A DNA stretch of 64,000 nt from Bathymodiolus brooksi. Taxonomy: Eukaryota > Mollusca > Bivalvia > Mytilida > Modiolidae. Below are positions 33,791-45,248 of this stretch, in pieces. The first letter of the stretch is position 1; each line of letters begins with the position of its first letter. A program made the translations under genes and the position numbers. The notes under the pieces were generated by a model, which was not told where the DNA came from, did no database searches, and was given only the letters and a program-made list of their open reading frames with translations. The stretch lies in contig OY804588.1 in NCBI GenBank assembly GCA_963680875.1, positions 61,886,397 through 61,950,396 of the forward strand, in the 5' to 3' direction.

Positions 33791-34126
33791 ATCCTAAGCT
33801 TCAGTTTTATCATGCTAACTCGACAGATATTTTAACAACACTTGGCGAGGCAATTTTTCAGTAAATGGGAGTACATGTATTATAAAAAATACAATTCGTT
33901 TACCTAATAGCATGTCATGTGGCCATTTTATACTTGACCGATCTTAGGCAACATGACTTTTGGCACCATAATAAAAAAAATGAAAAAAAATAGGCTAGTA
34001 CATATGCTGACATTTCTAAATGAAATTAAGCGAGGTTTAGAGATTTTGTTTAAGATTAGGTGCTGGAGTAAACATTCCAGATAACTTTACTACAAATCCG
34101 GATTTGAATGAAAATGATCAGGATTG

Positions 34127-34391
34127 GTAGGTTTGGTTTGATGGTGTTTAATTCCACTTTCAACAATATTTCAGTTATATCGTGGCGGTCACTTTTATTG
34201 TTTGCGGAAATCATAGGACCAGGAGAAAACCAATGACCTGTCGCAAGTCACTGAGAAACTGAGATCACATAATGTTGTACATCTCGCCCTGCATTGAGAT
34301 TAGAATTCACAACATCAGTGGTGATAGGCACTGACTGCATAGGCATAGTTGTAAATCCAACTACCATACGATCATGGCCACGACTGCCCCC
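34127..34391 (-). mobile_element. SINE family A, full length
   Basis: GTTTGATGGTGTTTAATTCC to the head ending GATCATGGCCACGACTGCCC. A (TA)11 microsatellite follows at 34440-34462. Confidence 0.85.
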
Positions 34392-34669
34392 AGAATGATA
34401 AGGAAATGTCTTAACTGACCGAATTACCGAAACAGGTGAATATATATATATATATATATATAGGAGGGTTTTTGCAAGCATCATCAGTCACATGATACAG
34501 GATAATGACCAATCAGAAACCATAATCTTAATTGATAAACAAATTTTCTGAGGTGAAAACACAGAAACTTAATTTACACTTAAATTTACTTGCAATGCAT
34601 ATAGAATTAATGTACACTTAAGGTTTAATTGAGACTTAAAATTAATTGACGTTTGTGCAACCCAGTCCT

Positions 34670-34782
34670 GGAGAATACCACCGACCTGCCACAAGTCAAT
34701 GACAAACTTTTTCTATAATCACATAATGTTGTATCTAGTACACCTCGCTTGAGTGGGATTCAAACTCACAACGTTAGTGGTC
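34670..34782 (-). mobile_element. SINE family A fragment
   Basis: ACCGACCTGCCACAAGTCAA, CACATAATGTTGTATCTAGT, GGGATTCAAACTCACAACGT. Confidence 0.75.
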
Positions 34783-34855
34783 CATGTTTTATTTCTTTCT
34801 GCTATTTTTCAGCGGTGGCGATGAAATATGGGTACTGCGTATATATATTACATAC

Positions 34856-34939
34856 CTATGCATCGATCAGATTCGCTTGAGTATCCCATGTTAATAGAAG
34901 GAACATAGTCTGGATGTCCAATGTCATTGCTTTTAGTAC
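34856..34939 (-). CDS. THAP gene L, exon 2
   Basis: Acceptor TTTGTGTATTTTAG before GTACTAAAAGC; donor GATGCATAG before GTATGTAATA. 84 bases. With the single base left from exon 1 it reads GTKSNDIGHPDYVPSI. A short DxxHPDYVPS stretch right after the finger is common in THAP proteins of invertebrates, which supports joining it to exon 1. Confidence 0.8.
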   Translation of the reverse strand, partial: VLKAMTLDIQTMFLLLTWDTQANLIDA

Positions 34940-35188
34940 CTAAAATACACAAATATTTAAACTGACATACATCGTCATGTTGACCCTTTTCTATATTATA
35001 GCATTGCATGAAAATTATTAAATTCACGCTCATGTTCATGTGTCATGACGATTTTTTATATAAAAATTATGATTCGAATCACTTCAAATATTTACAATTC
35101 TAATATGGCGTACCACTTTCACGTTGCAAATTAAGCACAACTGTTCTCTAAATAGCACAATTATTTTTAGCAATCAAACTCTTTTTAC

Positions 35189-35374
35189 CTGTTATGAAAT
35201 GTAGAAAAAAAAATCGGTCATGATCTGTAGGTTCCTATGATTGACCGTTTGGACTGACACGCTTAATAGCGGCGATCCACGATCATCTGGTTTCTTTGGA
35301 ATGCGGTAGAAGCTTCTTGGATTATAATTGTCAAATCTGTTGGTACAGTTAATCACACAACAAGACACAACCAT
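35189..35374 (-). pseudogene. Decayed second THAP first exon
   Basis: Begins MVVSCCVINCTNRF and keeps SFYRIPKKPDDR, matching the start of a THAP finger. It then shifts frame by one missing base; the shifted frame continues WIAAIKRVSPNGQS, hits TAG, and ends near HFITG at a preserved donor (CATAACAG before GTAAAAAG) in the same phase as exon 1. The Cys of the final C-x2-H pair is also lost (Phe instead). It is thus an alternative or older exon 1 that could once splice to exon 2. Confidence 0.8.
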
Positions 35375-36518
35375 GTTAATCGGTAGTAATGTTAAGAGAA
35401 TATCAGTTTTTCTCATCGCCTGTTAATGATAACTACAAACTTAATTAAATATTTTAACATGTAACTATATCTGTGGACTGGTAGTTTCTTTTTCTCTTGG
35501 TCATGATTTCAAAATATTGCGCCAAAATAATAAATTTTTGGAACTTTTCTGACCCTATCGTTGAAGTTAATGCATTCGGAATTCAGTGGTACGTCACTTC
35601 CATCAACGAAGGGTACTCTACTAAAAATTTGGCAATAAATGTGTGAAAATCTTAAAATTCTTGAGAACTGAGCTATCGTATGCACAAAACAAAAACAGAG
35701 GCGAAAAGATGCGTCTTTTAGGAATGGATACATGTCCTAGTTTGAATGACATAATGGAAATAAGGTGCAATAAATGTACTCGAAGCGAGCAGGTGTACGA
35801 TTTTTAAACCTGCGGAGTTGCATGCCTTGTGGATTATTAGTATCTATATTCTCGATTTCGGAGTGACATCACACAATGTAATTGACCAATCCATGATTAT
35901 CAATTTTGAGATGAAGAAAATATTTGAGGTGAAGCCAAGCAAAATCCTCGGGATTCTACATAGACTCCAATGTATATTAATTTATTCGCTATCTTCCAAC
36001 AGAAGTTAAATATTTTAATTAAAATCACCTCTGGTCCTTATAGACACTAAATCAGATATCTAGTTTGATTTTCGTCAATTTATATCAGACGGGTTTATTT
36101 TAAATTAGGAAAATAAAATTCAAATTTTCAATTGGAATCTAGTTAAAATCTAGAGGATTACTGCTGACCTCACCCCCAATGAATTATTAAATACCCGGAT
36201 GTTCGGATAGGGTCAATACATGCAAGTTGTTGTTAGCATAAGATTGTATGAATATTGACACGAACAAGTTGAAATATGGAAAAAGAGATGAAATAATAAA
36301 GAAATAAAGAAATTTTATTGAAAATAAAGTTGTAAACAAAAAGTTAGAAAAAGGGGGGTGGTAAGTCCGTGCCACGAGCGCCTGTGCTGTAATATAGTGT
36401 ATTCATGATATTTTATATTGGGGCCGAAACGACTGTTATTTGAGGCGGGACTGACACGGGGCCCGAACGACTGGGGCCTGACGGGTGTTGGGGCCGCATC
36501 GACCTGCTTCCAAATTAC
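35375..36518. other. Intron 1 sequence, no gene seen
   Basis: AT-rich. Frames at 35509-35733 and 35818-36009 show no recognisable domain. Confidence 0.5.
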
Positions 36519-36711
36519 CTGATATGAAATGCGCATTACATACTACTGAATTCTTTGTAGGCATCCAAACGGTACCATCTGGGTTGTTCCTTTTCAGGGC
36601 GGTGAGCCATAATGCACGTCTGTTTTCATCTTTCGGAAACTTGTGAAATGATAACTTTTTTAGCATCATATTATGGTTAGAACAACCAACTACACAACAA
36701 GTTTTAGGCAT
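36519..36711 (-). CDS. THAP gene L, exon 1 (THAP zinc finger)
   Basis: Start ATG at 36711; donor CATTTCATATCAG before GTAATTTGG, leaving one base of the next codon. The 64 codons carry a complete C2CH finger: Cys5 (or 6), Cys10, Cys58 and His61, with the family-typical SFHKFP, Trp35, P51 and Phe62. THAP domains bind DNA in a sequence-specific way through zinc. The 91-codon frame reads on past the donor into the intron; that extension is not expected in the protein. The finger and donor are intact, so the 5' part of this copy looks functional. Confidence 0.88.
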
Positions 36712-37479
36712 GCGTGTACGTGATTTTTTTCAACGTAATTTAAAATTTAACGAGTAGGCCTACTCGATGTTGTTTTAACCTAAACAAAATGGCGAATGTT
36801 TCACCTCCTTAACAACAAGGGAGATAATTCGTTGACCGAGATACCCGGATGTCTGAAGAAGAGAACATACCCCCCCTTTTTTTCCAAAATTGCGAAGAAA
36901 TTGTATCCAGCGATTATTTTCAGTTTAATTATACGATAATCTAATATTATATGTACATTGTATTTATTTAAAGCATGCACTTGAAATCGGCTTATTTTTT
37001 TGGGAGGGGGGAGGGGTATATGTGCTTATTGTTTTAGTATCATCTTTCTTTCTTTCTTCAGGTATGGACCGCCGTTCTTTTATGTCGGCGCACTCCTACG
37101 TATTACGGCAGGATAGTGGTAAAAACATTATATATACCCGCACCCACTAAAAATTGTGCTGCATTTAAAAATGTGTGCATCCACCAATGCGTGCAAAAAT
37201 GTGTTTATATGTACATTGTGAGAACTCGATTCTATACAATTTTTTACATAGTAAGTTAAAGAAAACAGAATGATCAGTTCAGCTTAAAAGGTCTTAAAAA
37301 AATTTCTTCAGTGTAAAAAAATGTTGGCTGTCAGATTTAATAAATGCTAAATGTATTTTTATGGTCTACATTGTATTCATTTTAAGCATACATTAAATCT
37401 TAATAGCTAGTGCTTTGGTTTTATATGAGCTTATTGTTTTATTATCATCTTGCTAAAAGTATGTTATATAGATCTATAA
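36712..37479. other. Upstream region of the THAP gene; no other gene seen
   Basis: AT-rich, with short C/T runs near 36871-36884. This is where the L promoter should lie; no clear TATA box or initiator can be assigned by eye. Confidence 0.4.
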
Positions 37480-38345
37480 TACTTTATTAATGCTCTTTTA
37501 TACCCTTATAGGGTTGACGGCATAAAACAAACATACAAATATGGATATATATATACATATACAAACATGAACATACATATCAATCATACATTAAAACAAA
37601 CATAATAATTATACAGCTATATTGAGTCCACTCTCCTCAGCACTAATGACTTTTGAATGAAAGGGGCAGCAAGTTGCATAAGACATGAAGAAGATAAAAA
37701 AAATCGAGTTTTTGAATATGATTATTTCCCTTCAATTTTGAGTACAAATTTTCAATCTGGTTTAAAAATTACTTTCTTAATAATTCGTTTTTTTTTGGCA
37801 ATGACAGAAGAAGTGTTCCTGGTCTTCAATTACATTTAGGTGACATTGCCTACACATTCGTTGTTCTCTATTTATTTTATTGTATCTGCCTCTTTCAATT
37901 TCTAAAACATGATCACTTATTCTCATTTTCATAATTAATTTTCTATTTTCAAAGTTTGAATTTTCAATAAAAGGTTCTATAATATAATTTGTCTTTATTT
38001 TGCTGTATAGAAAAAGTTTATTGTTGATATTAAAAGACCTCAATTTCTCGAAAAACATGTTTTCATAGTTTTCTAGTAATGTTTTTTTCAAAGATTTTGT
38101 GAGATACCATTTCTCCTTGTTAAAATCAGTAAACTCTATATTTTTTTCAGTTATTTCGTTTGTGTTTAATATATTCTCTGCAAAGGTATACCATGAATAT
38201 GTCTTATTTAAATGTAATGTTTTGAGAGGCTATATGCATCCAATAATAAAGGATTAATATCCTTGTTTGAAATTCTAGCCATATACATTTTGTACTTCAA
38301 GACTTGCAACTTTATATAGACATCTAAAGGATATTAAGAAATTGT
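37480..38345 (-). mobile_element. LINE fragment, C-terminal end and 3' UTR
   Basis: The main frame (37777-38091, open further upstream) has MRISDHVLEIERGRYNKI and MCRQCHLNVIEDQEHFFCHC, the zinc-knuckle-like block after the reverse transcriptase of many non-LTR elements. Upstream, MARISNKDINPLLLDAY and YSWYTFAENIL continue the protein in shifted frames, so indels have broken it. The minus strand ends in AAAGAGCATTAATAAAG near 37480. No endonuclease or catalytic RT part is left. Confidence 0.7.
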
Positions 38346-38954
38346 TGCTCTAGCAGCTATGTTGACAGATTTTTTACTTATTCCAAGAACAAATTTACAA
38401 AATTTTAAGTTCACCTTTTCTAGAAAATTTGTATCTAATGAGTCAATGACATCAATAGGGTTTAAGTATTCACGGTGTAGAATGGTAACGGACTACTCGG
38501 GGTTTTTTCTGTGTTACCAAAATTATTTCTGTCCCCGGATATTCATTCATATCTAGTGAAAGTGGTCTGCTATTTTCAAGATCGTCTACACAAACTTGTG
38601 ACCCTGAGGTAAAAATACCGATTTTGCTAACAAAAAAAACCAAAAAAACATTGCATCGAAGCATATTGTGAGTAAGCTATCCTCTTTTTTGTTATAATGT
38701 TTGTCTTAATTGGTTCAAGGTAGACCATAAAACTTTTCCAATACTGTATATTTGTGCAAATTAACGTTAAAATAACAGTTATCCAGCGCTTTCAGTGACA
38801 CGGGACTATCTGTGTTGTTGGCACCGGACTATTGTATTTTTCAGCAAAGGACTACATGTGTTCACTACCCAAAGTAGCAAAATTATTTATATCGATACAA
38901 CAATCTTGTTAACCAATTTTGCATACATTACTTTCATGATAACATATAACGACC

Positions 38955-39027
38955 CATCTTCGCCTAGCCAAGGGTTACGATCCGCTCTACTCATCTAGCG
39001 GATCGTAACCCTTGGCTAGCGAAGATG
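38955..39027. repeat. 73-bp palindrome
   Basis: CATCTTCGCCTAGCCAAGGG and CCCTTGGCTAGCGAAGATG, arms of about 32 bases with one mismatch. A half copy lies at about 17533. Confidence 0.85.
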
Positions 39028-39212
39028 ATAAAGACCCTACATCTGTGTTATTCTTCTCATTGCATTGACGGTCACTTACGAATTTTCAACCACGTTTATT
39101 TGTTTCTTTATTTTGTCAGATTAAGGTTTATATGTAATTGGAAATAGCACGATAAGACTCGAAAAATGTGAGTGATTTCCATCACATCCGCCAGCTGGAT
39201 CATAATTTAGGT

Positions 39213-39433
39213 CATAGGCGGCGGAACAGGGGGGGGGGGGGGGGGGGGCAATTGCCCCCTCCTCCAGTTCCAAAGGTGGGGGGGGCAACAATATGGTTTT
39301 GCCCCCTCCGATTTGGGGCATAATTTGCAATTTTCTGGTAAATTTGCTGAAAGACCTTTTTTCTTTTTCTTTTTTTCCTCGGAATTTTCAAGAATCTTGC
39401 CGCCTCACTCAAAATTTCGTTCCGTCGCCTATG
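39213..39433. mobile_element. MITE with GGCGGCGGAAC ends, nested
   Basis: TIRs CATAGGCGGCGGAAC and GTTCCGTCGCCTATG (14 of 15 match). Contains a G-run at about 39230-39248 and AATTGCCCC. Nested in the 2.3-kb transposon. Confidence 0.65.
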
Positions 39434-41283
39434 ATTTAATTCGTCATATGTCTTGCTATATCCACAATAGTTTCAAATTAAGATCTAAACTTTGATGAGT
39501 TCAGAAACGTGCTTCTCAAATCTTATATAAAAATTAGAGGTCCCGACGACGATCAGTTTTGCCTTCCCAATAAAATCAAAGTACTGATGGTACTCATAAG
39601 TTGAGATATTTTCCAGATTTTCAGCTTGGGGACTGAAAACTGTAGTACAGACCCATTTAAAAATTCATCCTCTAAAGTTCTTTAGGTCCAGTTTTTAACT
39701 CTCCTTTCTGTATGTATAAAAATAGAAAATCAGCATTCACATGTATTTATAAAACATGAAATATGGACTGGAAATGTGATGTCTTATAGTAATTCAACAT
39801 GCCATTGGAAACATATTTTATTATGTATCTATTAAAGTACATTTCTTCCCAAAGAAACATAATACATTTAAATACATGGTTTCAAATTTGATTAACTGTG
39901 TCGTTAATACATTAAATCTCCACAAACATAAACATGACATTCTTGACCCTGTCATATTTTACTCTCATTGACATTTGAAACACTACCTCGTACTGATGAG
40001 CGTAAGAACTGCTGCTGACAAAAAATAACACAGTCTGATGTAAAATTCATCCGCCAAATCTCTGCTTTCACATTGACAACGGAAACTGATTATTTCAAAT
40101 CAACACTGATTAAAATATAAAGGTTCTTTCGTTACCAATTGTGATTTCGTGTATCAACACTGATTAAAAAGATTTAAGGTTATTTCGTTACCGATTTTGA
40201 TTTCAGTGAGGAAGTTCGGCTTGTTTAGCCATAGTTTTTTTTTCTTCTTTACCCTAACAAAAATAAACACAGTAAGTCCTTTGCTTAAAATCCCTAAGTC
40301 CGGTGCCACAAATATTGTCAATAAACCATGAACACAAAAAGTCCGTTGCTCGGCGCTTACAATAAAACTTAAATATGTAATAGGTATTATTCTTTCATAT
40401 ATTTATATAGTTTCCATTTGTATTGGATATGTTATAAAGGAAAACGAAATAGTCAAAAATGATATAAAATGCTTATTTGAAGGAAAAACAAGACGATGTT
40501 TAATGGGTTAGACGGTATCTCGTGCTTGTGTTGGACTTGCTGAAATAACCATGAGGCCTACCAAAAGCAATCATCCAAAAACTTCAACATAGTTCATTGG
40601 TACATTCTGTAAATGTAGTAATATGAGGACTTACGACTTCTTATGATCTGTGTGGTCCATTTTCTGTGACAGGTCATTTTTTAACACGCAAAAAGTCCGT
40701 TGCTCAACCCGAGTAGTCTGGAAACGCAGAAAAAACCCCGAGTAGTCCGTTACCATTCTACACCGTGAACTATAAGTGGAATTGTCCTTGTGTAGCCCCT
40801 TTCAAAATACATCCTACAACTCCACTACCAGTACAAGATGGCCACCGTATTACTTCTTCAGATTATCATTTTTACATTTTAAACTAGTTTCTAAATGGCA
40901 TATTAAATTCTAATACACGATAATGAGTTGTCCAACTATAGAATGCTATGTTTTCTGAATATGCAAATAAATGTCATAATATCACATTAAAGTTATGAAA
41001 AAGGCTAATTACAGTCCGTACATGAACCAGGTGAACGGGAGAATCCTTTAAATTCCAACCAGCCACAAAATAAATACTTATAGTATGCCTAACAGAAGAT
41101 ATAGAACAAAAAATTCATATTTAAATAATAAATGCGTCTAACACATTTGCATAAGATCCACAATATATCGAATACCAAGGAAGTTAGTTGTTTTCTAATA
41201 ATAGAACTATACCTTCTTGTCGAACAGCCATGACTACTGTTAGAAATACTGCTAAAGTTGGCAGTAAACACAAAACAAGATGA

Positions 41284-41682
41284 ACTGTGAGCTAATGCTC
41301 ACTTAGGATACCCCCGCTCTTCGGCAAACAGGAAGTAGTAATCTGACGGGTCCAAAAACGCTTCCCACAATATGGCATACCTATATGAAGCTTGTGACCA
41401 AATATCAGATTCCTGTCATCAATATGCTTAGAAAAATGCGACGAAAAATGTGCATATACAAATGTATGTTCAATGTGTATAAAAACCAACTAAGTCGGCA
41501 AACAGGAAGTAGGAATCTGACGGGTCCAAAAACGCTACCCACAATATGGTATACCTATATGACGCTTGTGACCAAATATCAGATTTCTGCCATCAACAGT
41601 TACTGAGAAAAATATATTGGACGAACCGACGGACAGAGGTAAAACAGTATACCCCCTCCCCCTTCGGGGAGCGGGGGTATAA
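41284..41682. mobile_element. MITE with ATACCCCCGCTC ends
   Basis: ATACCCCCGCTC (41308-41319) and GAGCGGGGGTAT (41669-41680) are inverted. The interior holds a ~171-bp tandem pair sharing GGCAAACAGGAAGTAG, ATCTGACGGGTCCAAAAACG and TGACCAAATATCAGATT. It is absent from L (about 19500). Confidence 0.75.
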
Positions 41683-42659
41683 CAATCGAGCAATTTAATA
41701 TTAGAACTTTAAGAGAAATTTATAATTATAAACTTGCAGAAGTACTCTCGCCATTGCATTGCTAAAAAATTGCTGAGTTTGCGTTAAACAACAATCACTC
41801 ACTCACTCACTCAATGCAGAAGTACTGAAAGAGGAAACACGAAATATTGCAGCTCGAAATTACCTTATTTTGCTCTTGATTTCAGTGAACCAGTAGGGGA
41901 TAACAGAGCTGTCTAACCCCTACCACACATACACTTCCAAGTCTGGAAGGGAACGGAAATAAAGTTTTAACAAAATTATTGTTTTAGTACAATTTGTCTT
42001 TGTAAAACAATTACCGGGTATTATATAATAATGTAGAAAGTTGTTAACTCTACACCAATTGCTTGTTTCTGAATCCTGTCTGTATTTACTATGTTTGATG
42101 TACTGTATACTCTAATTATTTTCTAAATAAATATTGTTTAAATTAACTCTATACTAATGGCCATACTGTCCTGTGGGATTGATAAAACGTCTAGAGTAAA
42201 TTTTTTGAATGCCTGGAATACGAATAACATTAATATTTCTTATTAAAATTGTGTTCAAAATACTGCTGTGACAGCATTTACTATCGCTATGATCTACATA
42301 AATACAAGATGGAAAATTAATCAAATAAATGTTATTAAATTTATACCCAAGGCCATTTGTGATATACAAATGTAGTTTTACAAGTTATTTAATTTCTGAC
42401 GATGTCAATTCTGAGCTCGGCAGTTGAAGATTTCGGCAAATGGACAACGTTTCGAAATACCTTGAACGCTGTTGGGAACTCGGGTGTTCCAGATGATATA
42501 CAAAATGGCGACGGGGTGGACACAGACCACAGACGCTGGTAACAATCTCACAAAGACTTGGGCCATTACGTACGACGATTGTTACTGATCCCGATGACAC
42601 AGACGATCAAATGTGACGACAAAAACACGCAACAAATCATTGCCATAAGGAACAGTAAG
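41683..42659. other. Duplicated intergenic sequence, SINE B tail
   Basis: A SINE B tail lies at 41755-41815 (TTGCTGAGTTTGCGTTAAAC, CACTCACTCAC). The rest matches L 19600-20250 and shows no gene. Confidence 0.5.
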
Positions 42660-42888
42660 CGGGGTCGTCGTGGTCGTATGGTAATTGGATTTACAACTAC
42701 CTATGCAACCAGTGCCTATCACTGTTGCGAGTTCGAATCTCGATCAGGGCGAGGTGTACATTATGTGATAAAGTTTGTCAGCGACAGGTCGGTGGTTTCT
42801 CGGGGTACTCCGGTTTTCTCCACCAATAAAACCGACTGCTACGATATAGCTGAAATATTATTGAAAGTGGCGTTAAACACCATAACTT
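42660..42888 (+). mobile_element. SINE family A, full length
   Basis: GTCGTCGTGGTCGTATGGTA, box B GAGTTCGAATCTCGATCAGG, tail AAAGTGGCGTTAAACACCAT. The 117-codon frame over it is repeat-derived. Confidence 0.85.
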
Positions 42889-42982
42889 TGACCCATATTC
42901 AACTCACTTGATAGTACTAAAATTCGCACGATAACATGACAAAATATGTTTACGAAATGAGGTAATAATGTATAGGTTATGT

Positions 42983-43135
42983 GCATTCAACACTACCTTC
43001 TGTAATATTTTACGCTATTTCGTGGCTGTCAGTTTTATAGGCGGAGATATACACCTCGTCGTGATCGGGAATCAAACTAATAATGATTGCGTAGGTAGAT
43101 TTAAATCCACCTACCAAAGGACTGCAGCCAGTGCG
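42983..43135 (-). mobile_element. SINE family A, old copy
   Basis: Decayed: CAACACTACCTTCTGTAATA, GTCAGTTTTATAGGCGGAG, CTCGTCGTGATCGGGAATC, TAAATCCACCTACC. Confidence 0.55.
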
Positions 43136-43257
43136 ATCCCTCCAAAAACAATCGTACATACTTATTTGTATGCCCCACATACGATGATATGGGGAATTGT
43201 AATTTTATAATTATAAAACAAGCAACAAATCTTTGCCATATTAAGGAAAAGAAAGCG

Positions 43258-43497
43258 AAGCCGTCGTGGTCGTATGGTAGTTGGATTTACAACTACCTAT
43301 GCAATCAGTGCCTATCACCACTGATGTTGTGAGTTCGAATCTCGATCAGGGCGATGTGTACAACATTATGTGATAAAGTTTGTCAGCGACTTGCGACAGG
43401 TCGGTGGTTTTCTGCGGGTCCTCCACCAATAAAACTGACGGCCACGATATCACCGAAATATTGTTGAAAGTGGCGTTAAACACCATAAAACCAAACC
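43258..43497 (+). mobile_element. SINE family A, full length
   Basis: GCCGTCGTGGTCGTATGGTA, CAATCAGTGCCTATCACCAC, GTGAGTTCGAATCTCGATCA, tail ending AAACACCATAAAACCAAACC. It is the cleanest family A copy in the window and useful as a reference. Confidence 0.9.
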
Positions 43498-44594
43498 AAA
43501 CCAATCAAGGGGCAAAGCAAATCGACAGGAATTATTGCATGTTTTGACAGAAAATAAAGACATCTTATTTAGGATTCAAGAAAAAAATGATCAGACATTA
43601 ACATATGGTATTCGAAAGTGAACAGCAATTCAAATGGGATACGTTTGTACTTGGTTGTAATTTGTTGCTCTCAGTGCAGGATTTACCTATAGGAATGGCA
43701 GGCTGAAGTATAGGGGGCATACCGGCCAAAGTGTATAATATTTTTGACACTGTCGTAGGCCTTTCTTACATATGCTGTCATAACGTACCATATTCTCCAA
43801 ATTCAAGAACTCTTCCATCTTCCTCTATAGTTGTGAGGGTGGTGAATTGGGAGGGGCTTCACAAGTGGAATATCCTGGGGCATCTCTTCATCTAAATCCG
43901 GCACCGGTTGCTGCATAGAATTAAGAATTTTATTGTAACTTTTTCTGTGATTAATTCATGAGGCACTTTTTAAGTCCAGTTCTTAGAGTGACATGTGCGA
44001 TACCACACCAACCAGGGAGTGTTCGGGCGAGAGGAAATTTGGGGTTCCGCTCTTAGACACAAACCAGCGTATTACTAGGATGATATGGATTATATACCAC
44101 GGGTCTAACGAATTAACTTATTTAAACAAACGAATCCGTAAGGCTTGTCCTGTAAAAATCAAAAGATCAATAGGTGCAAACGCGAAAACGCCAAATGGGG
44201 AGCAAGAAAACCAAAGGGTCTAAAACAGAATAGCAAAAATGGGTTAGTCACCTACATGTATGCCTGAGGGAGGAGTACCTTAGTTTTTCTTTAGAAATGC
44301 CTGTACCAAGTCAGGGTCATTACGGTTTTCACAGTTTTCCGGTTGTTGACTGATTTTGTCTGTTTATATAATTATGAGTTTTGACTTTCCCTTTGTAAGA
44401 TTGTTCGGAGTTCGGTAATTTTGTTATTACCTTTATTTAATATCTTGAAACTTTTCTTTATCTTTGTTTATACCATACTAATGAATTAAGACATTTTTTT
44501 TTGATAATTAACAGATTAGTTACCAGTCATCCTGTCCACTTCCACAAAAATTTCATCGATTTATCAAACAATCGACATATATAGGGTAAGGGTT
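43498..44594. other. Duplicated intergenic sequence, no gene
   Basis: Matches L about 20530-22380 minus the hAT MITE and SINE B of L. Near 44290-44420 lies a dispersed-repeat stretch (ATGCCTGTACCAAGTCAGGG). The plus frame 43993-44223 has no recognisable domain. Confidence 0.5.
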
Positions 44595-44750
44595 AGAGTT
44601 ATGATGTTTAACGCCACTTTCAACAAGCTTGCAGTTATGTTATATCGTGGCGTTCAGTTTTATTGGTGGAGGAATCCGGAGTATACAGAGAAAGACCAAC
44701 GATTTGCCGCCATTCACTGATAAAACTTTATTACATAATATAGTATATTC
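44595..44750 (-). mobile_element. SINE family A
   Basis: TTATGATGTTTAACGCCACT, TCAGTTTTATTGGTGGAGGA and ATTACATAATATAGTATATT; head missing. Not present at the L equivalent. Confidence 0.75.
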
Positions 44751-45137
44751 CTCTTTTAGAATAATAACAGTAATAAAGTCAAAATGAATCTATTCAAATA
44801 ATGACATATTTCATTTACTACTCAAAGAATTTTTTTTTTAAATGGGTGGTTATGGATTTTTACTTTTGCCATATTTATATGTCAAACATGGCGGTCTAAA
44901 ACGACACTCGAATGCTGCTTATATTAGTTCCTATACACTTCAACAATTTACAATTACACAAATAATAAAGTTTGTTGTATGTTATTAGAAGGATCGATGA
45001 AAATTAATTGAGGAAGAAATATAGTATTTTTTGTTTATTTTAGAATGTTAAAAGTGTTAAAAAAAATTGTAGGATATAGAATTTTGATTCTATTTACATT
45101 GGAAATTGATAAAGATACATAGTACATCTGTACCGCA

Positions 45138-45248
45138 TCGGTTGTGTAATGGCTAGTCTCGAGTGCTGTAGATCGTAGGTTCGAGCCGCGGTCAGGTCAA
45201 ACCAAAGAATATATAATTGATATTTGCTGCTTCTCCACTAAGCACACA
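45138..45248 (+). mobile_element. SINE family B, left part of split copy
   Basis: GCATCGGTTGTGTAATGGCT to CTCCACTAAGCACACA. Resumes at 48462 after the Academ-like element. Confidence 0.85.

Larger units (their letters stand above)
27552..36711 (-). pseudogene. THAP-domain gene, L copy (five exons seen)
   Basis: Predicted nuclear DNA-binding protein: THAP C2CH finger, Ser/Asn-rich linker with a Lys/Arg cluster, a conserved alpha/beta-looking block spanning exons 3 and 4, then an acidic/basic tail in exon 5. Splice phases agree at all four junctions (1, 1, 0, 1), which is strong support for the model. Exon 5 carries a 26-base deletion relative to both R copies and stops early, so the protein would lose most of the exon 5 sequence; any exons past 27552 are not identified. 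It may be a pseudogene or a truncated but used gene. THAP proteins are known as transcription regulators or domesticated P-element relatives. Confidence 0.7.
38469..40769. mobile_element. 2.3-kb DNA transposon with long TIRs
   Basis: Perfect ~43-bp inverted repeats (TTCACGGTGTAGAATGGTAA then CGGACTACTCGGGGTTTTTT at the left; complement at the right), extending imperfectly to ~53 bp. Subterminal inverted blocks include GGCACCGGACT and CAGCAAAGGACT on the left (38819-38851) and AAGTCCTTTGCTTAAAAT with AAGTCCGGTGCCAC on the right (about 40274-40311). No transposase is visible, so it seems non-autonomous. It ends within a few bases of the L/R duplication junction. Target duplication not resolved. 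Confidence 0.8.

Noticed and set aside
42558..42911. 117-codon plus frame
   Set aside because: It covers a full SINE family A with its tRNA-like head.
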